Of a stretch of 64,000 nucleotides of DNA, positions 10,059 to 19,506 are shown piece by piece. Positions within the stretch are counted from its first letter, which is position 1; each line of letters begins with the position of its first letter. The DNA lies in contig CAJJAA010000009.1 in the NCBI GenBank assembly GCA_905182025.1, positions 1 through 64,000 on the forward strand, given 5' to 3'. The notes under the pieces were generated by a model. It saw nothing but the letters and a program-made list of their open reading frames with translations. It ran no database searches and was not told the DNA's origin. The stretch comes from an uncultured OM182 clade bacterium (GTDB lineage: Bacteria; Pseudomonadota; Gammaproteobacteria; Pseudomonadales; Azotimanducaceae). A program made the translations under genes and the position numbers.

Positions 10059-10340
10059 ACTTCCTACTCCTCGCCCGCCATAACTTGGGCTCGATAATTA
10101 ATTTACGTCCCTGTGAGCAATACGACGCAATAGCCGGCGCTTTGTTGCGCATCGAATGTTACTCCGAGTAATCGTTATATCATTCATGGGGCCAACAAAG
10201 AAAGACCATCGCCGAGGCGTGAACGATCTGAAGGCATTTTTCGGCCGCCGCACGTGACACCCTTATCCTTCCTATTCACGGTACCCAAGCAATCATACCC
10301 AAACATCTGATGATGACTCGCGAGTATTCACACTCGGCAA
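10059..10340. other. Intergenic region upstream of xseB and cytochrome c'
   Basis: Together with the xseB promoter this makes a 342-bp divergent gap. I see no open frame of note and no recognisable RNA structure. It should hold the cytochrome c' promoter, but no convincing pair of boxes was found on the minus strand. Confidence 0.4.
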
Positions 10341-10369
10341 TTGACCTTTCTTGTATGCCTCAGTATTGT
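10341..10369 (+). promoter_or_regulatory. Sigma-70-type promoter of xseB-ispA-dxs
   Basis: TTGACC at 10341-10346, a 17-bp spacer, and TATTGT at 10364-10369. Five of six and four of six positions match the consensus. Transcription would start at about 10376, some 25 nt before the xseB ATG. Confidence 0.6.
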
Positions 10370-10400
10370 GGCCACTCCTTAGAAATGACACCTCACCGAC

Positions 10401-10640
10401 ATGCCTGCCAAGAAGAGCTTCCCCTTTGAAGAATCCCTCGCCCGCCTAGAATCACTGGTCGAGAAAATGGAATCCGGCGACCTTTCTCTAGAGGATTCGC
10501 TAAAAACATTTGAAGAAGGCATCAAACTGACGCGCGAATGCCAACAGGCCCTCAAGACCGCCGAACAAAAGGTCAATTTGTTAATCGAACAAAACGGCGC
10601 GGTTGATAGCCAGCCCTTTATCGAAACTAATAATGAATGA
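10401..10640 (+). CDS. xseB: Exodeoxyribonuclease VII small subunit
   Basis: 79 aa, the usual length for XseB. The N-terminal part reads FEESLARLESLVEKMESG followed by LEDSLKTFEEGIKL, the coiled helical-hairpin signature of the family. It assembles in several copies with XseA to form a nuclease that degrades single-stranded DNA from both ends; xseA is not in this window. It heads the xseB-ispA-dxs operon, a standard gammaproteobacterial arrangement, and its stop codon overlaps the start of ispA by 8 bp, so the two are probably translationally coupled. Confidence 0.95.
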   Translation: MPAKKSFPFEESLARLESLVEKMESGDLSLEDSLKTFEEGIKLTRECQQALKTAEQKVNLLIEQNGAVDSQPFIETNNE

Positions 10641-11505
10641 AATTTTTCAGCCCTATCGTGATCGCGTTGATGAAAATCTAAAACGGTTTTTAAACCTCAA
10701 GGAGATCCCCGCACCACTTCGGGAAGCAATGATCTACGGTGTTTTCAACGGCGGAAAGCGTATTCGACCTCTGCTGGTTTATATGGCGCTCGATGCTTTC
10801 GATGGCAATATCGCCCATGCTGATGCAACCGCCAGTGCAATAGAGATGATTCACGCCTATTCCCTCATTCATGATGATCTACCTGCCATGGACGATGATG
10901 ACTTGCGGCGCGGCAACCCCACTGTCCATATAAAATATGATGAAGCAACCGCGATCCTTGCCGGTGACGCGCTGCAGGCCCGTGCAATAGAATTAATTGC
11001 CGACGATGAGTCAATCAGCGCAGAGACTCGCATCGCATTAATCAAATTGATCACTCATGCGATCGGTCCTGCCGGCATGGTGGCTGGACAGTCAATTGAT
11101 CTGGCTGCTGAGAACAAAACAATTTCAGAATCAGAATTAGTTAACATGCACCGTCGCAAAACGGGCGACCTTATTTCCGCCAGCGTTATGTCTGGCGCAC
11201 TCATTGCCGGTGTCGATGACGAAATGACTCAGTGTTTCAGTCGGTTTGGTTACGCCTTGGGCCTAGCTTTCCAGGTCAGAGATGACATTTTGGACGAAAC
11301 AGGCGACACAAATGTCATGGGCAAGGCTAAGGGGTCGGATCAATCCAACAATAAGGCGACGTTCACATCCAGCCATGGACTTGACTATGCCACAGCTCAG
11401 CTCGATTCACTTCGCCAACAAGCTATCGACGCATTGAGCCCCCTGGGTAGCAACGCACAACCTCTGATCATGCTGGCTAATTTCGTTGCGACCCGAGACC
11501 ATTGA
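10633..11505 (+). CDS. ispA: Farnesyl diphosphate synthase (geranyltranstransferase)
   Basis: 290 aa from the ATG at 10633, inside the end of xseB; an upstream in-frame non-ATG start would give ten extra residues and is less likely. The enzyme condenses isopentenyl diphosphate with dimethylallyl and geranyl diphosphate to make farnesyl diphosphate in the cytoplasm. The GKRIRP substrate motif is at 41-46, the first aspartate-rich motif DDLPAMD at 81-87 with LRRG following, and the second, DDILD, lies in QVRDDILDETGD. It feeds from the product pathway of the next gene, dxs, towards undecaprenyl phosphate and quinone side chains. Confidence 0.95.
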   Translation: MNEIFQPYRDRVDENLKRFLNLKEIPAPLREAMIYGVFNGGKRIRPLLVYMALDAFDGNIAHADATASAIEMIHAYSLIHDDLPAMDDDDLRRGNPTVHIKYDEATAILAGDALQARAIELIADDESISAETRIALIKLITHAIGPAGMVAGQSIDLAAENKTISESELVNMHRRKTGDLISASVMSGALIAGVDDEMTQCFSRFGYALGLAFQVRDDILDETGDTNVMGKAKGSDQSNNKATFTSSHGLDYATAQLDSLRQQAIDALSPLGSNAQPLIMLANFVATRDH

Positions 11506-11602
11506 TCAAACTTAACTTGTTCAATACAACGATTATAGTTTCCTGATGGCAGCTCCCAAAGGTCATACTTTACAGCGCAATTTGGTGTAGAATTCCGCTC
11601 CT

Positions 11603-13570
11603 ATGTCTACACGCAGCTTCGACGAAATTCCGCGCACCCGACCGGACACCCCACTACTTGATAAGATCCAGGCTTCCTCGGATATTCGAGGACTTAACCC
11701 TGAGCAGCTAGATCAACTCACGGATGAACTGCGACACTTCCTGATCTACACCGTTGGTCAAACCGGCGGTCATTTTGGCGCCGGCTTAGGGGTTGTTGAA
11801 TTGACGGTTGCGCTTCACTATGTGTTCGATACACCTTTAGATCACTTGGTTTGGGATGTCGGACATCAAACCTATCCGCACAAAATTTTAACCGGCCGTC
11901 AAGAATCAATGCACTTGCTGCGACGTCCTGATGGTATTGCGCCGTTTCCAGTCAGAGTCGAGAGTGAATACGACACTTTTGGCGTCGGCCATTCCTCTAC
12001 GTCAATCAGCGCTGCACTTGGCATGGCCATCGCATCTCGCATGCAACAAAAAGATCGCCGCACTGTAGCGGTCATTGGCGATGGTGCGATGACGGCTGGA
12101 CTCGCCTTCGAAGCACTGAACCATGTTGCTGACACGGAGGCGAATTTGCTCGTGATACTGAACGACAATGCCATGTCGATTTCGCAAAATGTCGGCGGTC
12201 TGTCGAGATACTTCGCACGGATATTAAGCTCACGTCTTTATCTTTCGATGCGGGAAGGCAGCAAAAAACTCTTAAGTAGAATACCTCGCGCGTGGGAGTT
12301 CGCACGTCGAACAGAAGAACATATGAAAGGCATGGTTGTACCCGGCACGTTGTTTGATGAACTAGGCTTTAACTACATGGGACCGATTGATGGTCACGAT
12401 TTACATTCTCTAATACACACCCTGGAGAATATCCGCGATTTAAAGGGCCCGCAATTTCTCCATGTCATTACCCAGAAGGGGCGCGGTTATACGCCGGCTG
12501 AAAACTCTACCGACGGTACCCACTCGCTCTCAAAACTTGAATCATCTGTCGATTCAGCTCCCAATCCGGAAACTACAGCGCAGAAACCTCTCGGTGAAAA
12601 TCGAAAGATACCGACGTTTTCAAATGTCTTTGGGCAATGGTTGTGTGATGTCGCCAAGGGTGACGAACGATTAGTTGGCATAACGCCAGCGATGAAAGAA
12701 GGATCCGATTTAGTCGCCTTTGCGCAGGAATATCCTGATCGTTACTATGACGTTGCGATCGCAGAGCAACACGCCGTGACCCTCGCAGCAGGCTTAGCCT
12801 GCGAAGGTGTCAAACCCGTCGTCGCTATCTATTCAACTTTTCTGCAAAGAGCCTACGACCAGCTGATTCACGATGTTGCTATTCAGAATCTCGATGTCAC
12901 ATTTGCAATTGATCGCGCCGGCTTACTCGAAGACGGACCGACACATTCTGGCGCCTTTGATCTTTCGTTCCTACGATGCATACCTAACATGATTGTAATG
13001 GCGCCGTCAGACGAAAATGAAGCGCGATTGATGCTGCACACCGGCTACTGCCACGAAGGTCCAGCGGCGATCCGATATCCAAGAGGAAAAGGTACAGGGG
13101 TTGACGTTGATACTGAATTAGCAGTGCTCGAAATCGGTCGCGCCAAATCTGTCCGACAAGGTAGCACTGTTGCGATACTCTGCTTCGGTTCTCTATTGGC
13201 AAACGCGAAGATTGTTGCAGAGGAACTCAATGCAAGCCTAATTGATATGCGCTTCGTCAAACCGATCGATAAAACAGCCATCGAACTTGCCGCAGCACAG
13301 CACCAACTCATCGTTACTATTGAAGAAAATACCTTGTCCGGTGGCGCGGGCTCAGCCGTCAATGAATTCATCGTCAACGCCAACATAGATACAAAGATAA
13401 TGAATCTAGGTATCCCTGATGAGTTCATTCATCAGGACAAGCCAATAAATATGTTGTCTGCCTGCGGCTTAGATGTGAAGGGTATTCGAGCGTCGATTGA
13501 GGCTAGGCTTGCGTCAATGTCTCTGCAGACAACCGAGGACTCCCCGCAAACCGTGATCAATCCTCACTAA
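11603..13570 (+). CDS. dxs: 1-deoxy-D-xylulose-5-phosphate synthase
   Basis: 655 aa transketolase-family enzyme. It joins pyruvate and glyceraldehyde 3-phosphate to make DXP, the entry step of the MEP isoprenoid pathway and a precursor of thiamine and pyridoxal phosphate. The thiamine-diphosphate motif starts with GDG at 159-161 and ends with the ND of [10 protein letters not shown]. The transketolase pyrimidine domain contains [10 protein letters not shown] with the catalytic Glu, and the C-terminal domain follows. A 97-bp gap separates it from ispA, so an additional promoter is possible. It is slightly longer than the Escherichia coli protein because of a hydrophilic C-terminal tail. Confidence 0.96.
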   Translation: MSTRSFDEIPRTRPDTPLLDKIQASSDIRGLNPEQLDQLTDELRHFLIYTVGQTGGHFGAGLGVVELTVALHYVFDTPLDHLVWDVGHQTYPHKILTGRQESMHLLRRPDGIAPFPVRVESEYDTFGVGHSSTSISAALGMAIASRMQQKDRRTVAVIGDGAMTAGLAFEALNHVADTEANLLVILNDNAMSISQNVGGLSRYFARILSSRLYLSMREGSKKLLSRIPRAWEFARRTEEHMKGMVVPGTLFDELGFNYMGPIDGHDLHSLIHTLENIRDLKGPQFLHVITQKGRGYTPAENSTDGTHSLSKLESSVDSAPNPETTAQKPLGENRKIPTFSNVFGQWLCDVAKGDERLVGITPAMKEGSDLVAFAQEYPDRYYDVAIAEQHAVTLAAGLACEGVKPVVAIYSTFLQRAYDQLIHDVAIQNLDVTFAIDRAGLLEDGPTHSGAFDLSFLRCIPNMIVMAPSDENEARLMLHTGYCHEGPAAIRYPRGKGTGVDVDTELAVLEIGRAKSVRQGSTVAILCFGSLLANAKIVAEELNASLIDMRFVKPIDKTAIELAAAQHQLIVTIEENTLSGGAGSAVNEFIVNANIDTKIMNLGIPDEFIHQDKPINMLSACGLDVKGIRASIEARLASMSLQTTEDSPQTVINPH

Positions 13571-13649
13571 CGGCCATCGACGCAGTTCGCTTCACATAAC
13601 CGCATCATTCAACGGCCCACGCGCGCGAGCGCAAAACCTGCTACTGAGA

Positions 13650-14252
13650 TTACTCTTCAGCTTTACCGCTCAGAAGATGGCCCAGCTTATTAACTTTCGT
13701 TGCCAGATATTTCGCATTATGGTCATTGTGGCCCGTTTCCAAAGGCACTCGATCGATTACTTCAATACCTAGTTTACTGAGCGCTGTTACCTTAACGGGG
13801 TTATTGGTCATCAACATGATCTGCTTAATACCAAAGTGTCCAAACATGTTTTTGACGATTGTGTAATCGCGAAGGTCTGCATCGAAGCCGAGACGCTCGT
13901 TTGCCTCAACCGTATCCGCGCCTTGATCTTGCAGCTCATACGCCCTGACTTTATTAATTAGGCCAATACCACGCCCTTCTTGCCGTAGATAAAGAATCAT
14001 GCCGCGACCTTCTTCGGAGATTCGCTGCAAAGCGCCCTGTAATTGGGCGCCACAGTCGCAGCGCATACTAAAGAGCGCATCGCCGGTTAAACACTCGGAA
14101 TGGACACGGCAAAGCACCGGATCACCGGTTGTTACATCACCTAACGTGATCGCAATGTGCTCTTGACCTGTTTCTGAATCTTCAAAACCATGCAGCATAA
14201 ACTCCCCGAAAGGTGTCGGTAGCTTCGATGATGCGACATAAATAGCTGTCAC
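13650..14252 (-). CDS. ribA: GTP cyclohydrolase II
   Basis: 200 aa stand-alone RibA, without a fused DHBP synthase domain. It opens GTP to 2,5-diamino-6-ribosylamino-pyrimidinone phosphate, the first step of riboflavin synthesis. The zinc site is [10 protein letters not shown]...RCDCG with Cys54, Cys65 and Cys67; the [13 protein letters not shown] loop and TNNPVK follow. It lies near the nrdR-ribD-ribH operon but is separate from it, as in Pseudomonas. Because it lacks a RibB domain and no ribB is present nearby, DHBP must be made by a gene elsewhere. Confidence 0.95.
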   Translation of the reverse strand: MTAIYVASSKLPTPFGEFMLHGFEDSETGQEHIAITLGDVTTGDPVLCRVHSECLTGDALFSMRCDCGAQLQGALQRISEEGRGMILYLRQEGRGIGLINKVRAYELQDQGADTVEANERLGFDADLRDYTIVKNMFGHFGIKQIMLMTNNPVKVTALSKLGIEVIDRVPLETGHNDHNAKYLATKVNKLGHLLSGKAEE

Positions 14253-14383
14253 TGTGAACTCCTACATTGCGAGGGCGGATTCTATCAGGACTTTGCAGCT
14301 TCTAGCCACAGGCCTTTGTCCGGAATCACGTTACATAAGGTATGTCTAACTTCGTCATTGCCTTCAAACAGCTCGCAGAGACG

Positions 14384-15127
14384 CTAGTATTTGCCGGTCA
14401 ATTGCAACACACCGCGATTTTCACTAATCTCGACATTCCTTAAAAACGACATACCGAGAAGTATATCTTTGGGGAAATCCCCTGTAAGTACCGCAGCTTT
14501 GACATTGTTGACCTTAATGCCACCGACTTGAACTGTACTCAGAATCACCTCGCGGGATTCCACTAGGCCGCTTGCGGTTGTCGCCTGTAGCAGTCGGCTA
14601 GAAGAGTAATCAAGCCCCAATGAGTCAGCCATGGGGGTATTTAGGGCGATGATATTGGCGCCCGTATCTACAAGAAATGACACTGAACGACCATTGATGC
14701 TGCCGCGGGTTTTGTATTGGCCAGTTTTGTTGAGCAACACTGAGACTGTCTGGCTAACCGGTGTTTTGAATTCCGCACCAATGCGACTACTCAGATTCAG
14801 CCGATGCTCTTGATCGCCGATGAGAACGACAGCTTGTTTGCTGTCAGCACTGACTAAAAAGACGCCGAGGTCAGATGTTTCACCGACCCGCAAGAGTACG
14901 TCCTTACCGTCAATTTTCAGCATGGCCGAATTCTTGAAAAGACCCAATACATCGATATCGATGGCGAGGCTAACAACCGAATATGCGCTAAGGATAGCCA
15001 TTACCGATAAGCGGCAAAGCAGCTTTTGCGATCCTTTAGCGAACCGACCAAAGAAGTATGCAGTAAGCCTACCAAACGTGCTGATGCCGTCGAGGCCATC
15101 GGTTTTTTTGCTAGCAGACAGCATCAT
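14384..15127 (-). CDS. Retropepsin-like aspartic protease, membrane-anchored
   Basis: 247 aa from the ATG pair at 15122-15127, which overlaps the pgpA stop as ATGA; a longer frame to 15169 would run 46 bp into pgpA and is less likely. A hydrophobic segment at about 36-56 anchors the protein in the inner membrane or acts as an uncleaved signal. The catalytic motif is FLVDTGAN with Asp154, Thr155, Gly156, and ILLGMSFL is the hydrophobic-hydrophobic-Gly element of single-lobe aspartyl proteases (clan AA, retropepsin-like). Such enzymes act as dimers in the periplasm; substrates are largely unknown. It is the last gene of the nrdR-to-pgpA run. Confidence 0.82.
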   Translation of the reverse strand: MMLSASKKTDGLDGISTFGRLTAYFFGRFAKGSQKLLCRLSVMAILSAYSVVSLAIDIDVLGLFKNSAMLKIDGKDVLLRVGETSDLGVFLVSADSKQAVVLIGDQEHRLNLSSRIGAEFKTPVSQTVSVLLNKTGQYKTRGSINGRSVSFLVDTGANIIALNTPMADSLGLDYSSSRLLQATTASGLVESREVILSTVQVGGIKVNNVKAAVLTGDFPKDILLGMSFLRNVEISENRGVLQLTGKY

Positions 15128-15609
15128 GTCAGCCAACTCTGTGAATATGCCAGCAATTGAATGAGACAAAAACTAATAAGGCCTGCGACGACATCATCTA
15201 CCATAATCCCAACGCCTCCTTTGACGTGCTTATCAATCCATCCTATGGGCCAAGGCTTTACAATGTCAAAAAATCTGAACAACATAAAACCAATAATGAT
15301 CCAGTGAATACCGCTAGGAAGCATGAAGAGCGTTATCCACAAACCCACAAACTCATCCCAAACAATACTCGCAGGATCTTTGACCCGCATGTCATCAGCG
15401 ACTATTTGGCATAACCAGCAACCAAAAATGGCAGCCGCGATAACGAACACTGCATAGCCCAGGTCGCCGAACTGAACGAGCAACAAATACACAGGAATCG
15501 CTGCAAGCGTACCAAAGGTGCCCGGTGCTTTTGGCGCCAAACCGCTGCCAAATCCAAGCGCCAGAAAATACCAGGGATTAGTGAATGTCTTGATGGTTTT
15601 GGATTTCAT
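15124..15609 (-). CDS. pgpA: Phosphatidylglycerophosphatase A
   Basis: 161 aa membrane enzyme that removes the phosphate of phosphatidylglycerophosphate to give phosphatidylglycerol. Family motifs are all present: GSGLAPKAPGTFGTL near the N-terminus, DPASIVWDEFVGLW in the middle, FRFFDIVKPWPI, and GIMVDDVVAG near the C-terminus. Four hydrophobic segments are predicted. It overlaps thiL by 4 bp (ATGA) and its stop overlaps the next gene's start, so the three are likely translated in a coupled way. Confidence 0.95.
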   Translation of the reverse strand: MKSKTIKTFTNPWYFLALGFGSGLAPKAPGTFGTLAAIPVYLLLVQFGDLGYAVFVIAAAIFGCWLCQIVADDMRVKDPASIVWDEFVGLWITLFMLPSGIHWIIIGFMLFRFFDIVKPWPIGWIDKHVKGGVGIMVDDVVAGLISFCLIQLLAYSQSWLT

Positions 15610-16580
15610 TTAAAGTGAGTGTAACCCCTTAAACCGGCATCTGTCGCATAATCGGTCATGGCAATGCCCTCGGCATCATGAACTATCAAGTCAGCCCCAG
15701 CAGTAACATGCCCTACCCTCGTAAGCACTAGGTCATCATTGAGGTTGGCAATTTTCTTACGCAACGACTTGGGCGCCGTAAAGCATAATTCGTAGTCATC
15801 ACCACCCGAAGCGGCGGCGGCCAGTGCCGCATCGTGACCAAGCAGGTTCGTCAGAGAGCTGGATACGGGTAGCTTTTCTAGCTCTATACAAGCGCCGACG
15901 GAACTTGATTTCAAAATATGTGATAGGTCAGCCAAAAATCCATCAGACACGTCAATGCACGCTGACGCTAAACCCGTTAAAGATTGTCCCAAGCTAATTC
16001 TCGCCGTCGGTGATTGATAACGATTTAACAAAGGTGACCTGAAACCCGCTGTGTCTTCGATGTTCTCCAAAACCATTTTGAGACCACCAGCAGCATCGCC
16101 CAAACAACCACTGACATAAATATCATCATCAACGTGCGCGCCAGATCGTAACAACGCCTCACCAGCGGAGACTCGACCCATAATCGTAACAGTGATTGAT
16201 AGAGGACCCTTAGCAAGATTACCTCCGACCAAGGGCATCTGATTATCCTGGCTCACTGCAGCAAGGGTCGATGAGAATTCTGACAGCCAAGAATCGTTTA
16301 CTTCGGGTATCGTCAATGCGACCGTATAGCTGTGCGGCGTTGCACCCATCGCAGCCAGATCGCTGAGATTAGCCCCCATTGCTCTAGCCGCTGCAACAGT
16401 GCCACTTGCCTGCATAGGGAAGTGTACGCCTTCGATTAATGTATCAGTCGACACACAGAATTCTTCACCAGGCGGTAGCTTCAACACCGCGCAATCATCG
16501 CCTGAATCGACACTCACCAAATCGTTGGTGAACTTATTGTCGCGTTGGAAATAACGGCGAATTACTTCGAACTCGTCCAT
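15606..16580 (-). CDS. thiL: Thiamine-monophosphate kinase
   Basis: 324 aa, PurM-like fold. It phosphorylates thiamine monophosphate to thiamine diphosphate using ATP. The N-terminal metal/ATP motif SGDDCAVL (Asp28, Asp29), the MGANLSDLAAMGA segment, and SGGDDYELCF in the C-terminal half are characteristic. It sits between nusB (23 bp upstream) and pgpA, a common gammaproteobacterial order. The product is the cofactor needed by the dxs product nearby, but this is not a regulatory link. Confidence 0.95.
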   Translation of the reverse strand: MDEFEVIRRYFQRDNKFTNDLVSVDSGDDCAVLKLPPGEEFCVSTDTLIEGVHFPMQASGTVAAARAMGANLSDLAAMGATPHSYTVALTIPEVNDSWLSEFSSTLAAVSQDNQMPLVGGNLAKGPLSITVTIMGRVSAGEALLRSGAHVDDDIYVSGCLGDAAGGLKMVLENIEDTAGFRSPLLNRYQSPTARISLGQSLTGLASACIDVSDGFLADLSHILKSSSVGACIELEKLPVSSSLTNLLGHDAALAAAASGGDDYELCFTAPKSLRKKIANLNDDLVLTRVGHVTAGADLIVHDAEGIAMTDYATDAGLRGYTHFK

Positions 16581-16603
16581 TGCATTCTTCTCATCGGGTT
16601 TAT

Positions 16604-17065
16604 CTAACGACGCGCATACTCAGCTTCGCGGTGAATCTTCGCAAGACTGTCCAAGACGGTATTAACCAACTTATGACTTTCAGATGCGCCGAATTGTTTC
16701 ACCAATTCTACGCCTTCGTTTATCACGACCCGGTATGGAACATCGACACGATGCATAAGCTCGAACGCACCAATTTTAAGTGCGGCTGTTTCGACGGGGT
16801 CCAGCTCTTCAAACTTTCTGTCCAGTTGAGGCGTCACCTGCGCAATTAGCTCTGACCTATTCTTCGCGATACCTATAAGAACATCATGCAAATACTCGGT
16901 ATCTACACGCTTCATGTCATGGTCCTGGCGAAACTGGGTCTCGACTTCAGCAGCCGTCGTGCCTGTCATATGCATTTGATAGAGTGCTTGCAGCACGAAC
17001 CGCCTGGCTTTGCTACGCGCAGCAGGAGAGTTCTTTATGTTGACAACTTTTTTGTTAGCGGCCAT
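16604..17065 (-). CDS. nusB: Transcription antitermination factor NusB
   Basis: 153 aa all-helical protein. With NusE (S10) it binds boxA RNA to promote antitermination in rRNA operons. The N-terminal ARSKARRFVLQALYQM and the C-terminal VINEGVELVKQFGASESHKLVNTVLD are typical of the family. An extra basic N-terminal leader of about 14 residues precedes the fold. The start overlaps the ribH stop by one base. Confidence 0.95.
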   Translation of the reverse strand: MAANKKVVNIKNSPAARSKARRFVLQALYQMHMTGTTAAEVETQFRQDHDMKRVDTEYLHDVLIGIAKNRSELIAQVTPQLDRKFEELDPVETAALKIGAFELMHRVDVPYRVVINEGVELVKQFGASESHKLVNTVLDSLAKIHREAEYARR

Positions 17066-17532
17066 CAGTTTAGCTTGCGCATCAAGCTAACCATTTCCAA
17101 AGCTGACATTGCCGCATCGGCGCCTTTGTTACCTGCCTTAGTGCCGGAACGTTCAATCGCCTGCTCGATGGTATCTGTCGTTAACACACCAAACGCGATA
17201 GGCAGGTTCTCTTCAAGGGAGATCCGCGCTATGCCACTGGCACATTCACCCGCAACAAAATCAAAGTGAGGCGTTCCACCTCTAATCACAGCACCTAAGG
17301 TAATAATCGCATCACATGACTTGGACTGTGCAACCCGCTTAGTCGCCAAAGGCATTTCGAACGCGCCGGGAACGCGAACAACACTAATATTGTCCTCACT
17401 AACGCCATGGCGCTTGAGGGTATCTATTGCTCCTTCAAGCAAGCTTTCAACGACGAAGCCATTGAATCGTGCAACCACGATTGTGAACTTCGCCGTTGCT
17501 GCTGAAAAATCACCTTCTACTATTTTGATCAT
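17065..17532 (-). CDS. ribH: 6,7-dimethyl-8-ribityllumazine synthase
   Basis: 155 aa from the ATG at 17530-17532, which is preceded by a strong GGTGGGAAAG ribosome binding site; a GTG 15 bp upstream lies inside that site. It condenses DHBP with the ribitylaminopyrimidine to make lumazine, the penultimate step of riboflavin synthesis. Recognisable elements are [31 protein letters not shown] with the catalytic His, and [11 protein letters not shown]. The normal neighbours upstream (ribE/ribC and ribB) are absent; ribD is directly next, 118 bp away. Confidence 0.95.
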   Translation of the reverse strand: MIKIVEGDFSAATAKFTIVVARFNGFVVESLLEGAIDTLKRHGVSEDNISVVRVPGAFEMPLATKRVAQSKSCDAIITLGAVIRGGTPHFDFVAGECASGIARISLEENLPIAFGVLTTDTIEQAIERSGTKAGNKGADAAMSALEMVSLMRKLN

Positions 17533-17650
17533 AATCTTTCCCACCAATTCCTAATTTTTATCATGTGCTACTTTGACTGACATGTGTACATCTTGAACGC
17601 TCTTTCTCGAAGCGTCATCCCATCCGTAATCGTAAATTATCGCATCCAGC

Positions 17651-18784
17651 TCAACGCTTACGGCAAAGTGTCATGCGAACATCTGCACCGACCTGACGCT
17701 GATCTGTAAATTCGAGATCAAAGCTCTGACTCATGCTTTCGATGTTTAGGTCAACCAGCGATCGTCCGCTCGCGCCCAATAATTTTGGTGCAATGTAAAT
17801 AATAACCTCATCCACTAGCTCCGCTTCAATCAAGCTCGCAGACAAGCTCGCACCGCATTCAAACAGCACTTCATTACAGTCATCTTCTGCCAACTTCGTC
17901 AAAAGACTTTTTAAGTTAACCCGCGCCTTACCATCTTCCGGCAACGACAATAGGTTGTATGCATTGTACTCGGCGCGACGCTTTTCACTAACACCTTCGC
18001 AGCAAGCAAGTACGGTAAATGGATTAGCAAGAAGCTGCGAATGCTTCGGTGTTCTTAAGTTTGAATCGACGATCACAATTCTTCTTTCAATCTCACTTGC
18101 CAGTTTTGCGTCGTCGACATCGAGTTCCGACGCTCGAACAGACATTTGCGGGTCATCGTCAATCACCGTTTGCACACCGGTGACGATAGCAGAGCTTCTC
18201 GCCCTCAATCTTTGCACATCCTTACGTGCTTCCGGGCCGGTTATCCATTTACTTTCACCGTTAGCGAGGGCCGTCTTACCATCCATGGACATGGCCAGTT
18301 TTAAACGCGTGTAGGGCATACCTGATTCAAACTTTCGAATATGGCCTGGATTGAGTTTACGATTTGATTGTTCCAGCATGCCATTCACAACTTCAATGCC
18401 AGCCTGCTTGAGAATCTCAAAACCCTTACCGCGATTCTTAGGGTGCGGATCCTCCATGCCACAAACAACCCTACTCACACCTGCTGCCACCAACGCCTCA
18501 GCGCAGGAACCTGTTCTGCCGGTATAGCTACAAGGTTCTAAAGTGCAATAGGCGGTGGCACCTTTAACATCAGTTTTTGCCGCCGCCAGTGCATTGGCTT
18601 CGGCGTGGCCCGTGCCTGTCAATCGGTGATAACCGCGCGAAATAATCTTTCCGTCTTTTACTAAAATGCATCCCACGCGAGGGTTTGGGTGCGCAGTATA
18701 TAAACCACGCTCTGCTTCTCGTATGGCTAATGCCATAAAATGGAAGTCGATTTGCGTCACTGGGCTCTGTTTATGATTGCTCAT
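17651..18784 (-). CDS. ribD: Bifunctional diaminohydroxyphosphoribosylaminopyrimidine deaminase / 5-amino-6-(5-phosphoribosylamino)uracil reductase
   Basis: 377 aa. The N-terminal zinc deaminase domain has HAE at 60-62 and [11 protein letters not shown] with Cys85 and Cys94. The C-terminal half (from about 155) is the NADPH-dependent reductase (RibD_C), with [13 protein letters not shown] and the [12 protein letters not shown]-like [10 protein letters not shown]. The two steps follow GTP cyclohydrolase II. It overlaps the end of nrdR by 14 bp. Confidence 0.95.
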   Translation of the reverse strand: MSNHKQSPVTQIDFHFMALAIREAERGLYTAHPNPRVGCILVKDGKIISRGYHRLTGTGHAEANALAAAKTDVKGATAYCTLEPCSYTGRTGSCAEALVAAGVSRVVCGMEDPHPKNRGKGFEILKQAGIEVVNGMLEQSNRKLNPGHIRKFESGMPYTRLKLAMSMDGKTALANGESKWITGPEARKDVQRLRARSSAIVTGVQTVIDDDPQMSVRASELDVDDAKLASEIERRIVIVDSNLRTPKHSQLLANPFTVLACCEGVSEKRRAEYNAYNLLSLPEDGKARVNLKSLLTKLAEDDCNEVLFECGASLSASLIEAELVDEVIIYIAPKLLGASGRSLVDLNIESMSQSFDLEFTDQRQVGADVRMTLCRKR

Positions 18785-19271
18785 CGGTAGGCTCGTCTGG
18801 TGCTTTAATATCTTTCGAAGGATTGTCCCTCAATCGATCGATCTCCTCACTAAACTCATCGACATCCTGAAAACTACGATAAACGGACGCAAACCGCACA
18901 TAGGCGACATCGTCCATCTTGCGAATTTCGTCCATAACAATTTCGCCAACAACCAGCGTTTTGACTTCACGTTCACCTGTCGCTCGAAGTTTATGTATGA
19001 TGCGATTCAACAATGACTCAATGTTTTCCAAACTCACCGGCCGTTTCTCGAATGCTCGCAGAACACCATTTCTTAGCTTTTCTTCATCAAATGGCTGTCT
19101 GACACCGTTGGACTTAATCACCCTCGGCAAAACCAATTCTGCAGACTCAAAGGTTGTAAATCGCTCACCACACTCCTGGCATTCACGTCGCCGACGCACT
19201 TGATCACCTTCAGCGACGAGTCTCGAGTCGATTACCTTGGTCTCACTGTCACTACAGAATGGACAATGCAC
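18771..19271 (-). CDS. nrdR: Transcriptional repressor NrdR
   Basis: 166 aa. A zinc ribbon uses Cys3, Cys6, Cys31 and Cys34 (CPFC...CQEC), followed by an ATP-cone domain that binds ATP/dATP ([21 protein letters not shown]). NrdR represses ribonucleotide reductase operons through NrdR boxes; no nrd genes are in the window. The C-terminal tail after about 150 is acidic and variable. First gene of the nrdR-ribD-ribH-nusB-thiL-pgpA-protease run, divergent from ettA. Confidence 0.96.
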   Translation of the reverse strand: MHCPFCSDSETKVIDSRLVAEGDQVRRRRECQECGERFTTFESAELVLPRVIKSNGVRQPFDEEKLRNGVLRAFEKRPVSLENIESLLNRIIHKLRATGEREVKTLVVGEIVMDEIRKMDDVAYVRFASVYRSFQDVDEFSEEIDRLRDNPSKDIKAPDEPTDEQS

Positions 19272-19506
19272 GCATTACACCTCTTAATTTTGCGCGTATT
19301 CTACTCTAATCGTTGGCCTAATACATGGCGCGCGATAAGCGTCGATCTCAGGCTTTTGGGTTAGAAACAGACACCTAAGGCCGGCGCTTGTTTATCAACT
19401 TATCGGACTCGTCCTAACGATCCCAGTCCAATCGCGTTCAAAAACATCAGACACGTTCTTTTCGGCGAAGCTTTGATAGACTGTCCGTTTTCGTCGGAGA
19501 ACATCC

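Noticed and set aside
13571-13649. Terminator between dxs and ribA
   Set aside because: GC-rich palindromic pieces (GCGCGCGC) are present but no stem with a T-run could be drawn.
15333-15341. DnaA box TTATCCACA inside pgpA
   Set aside because: A single 9-mer inside a coding region is expected by chance in 64 kb and is not tied to a replication gene.
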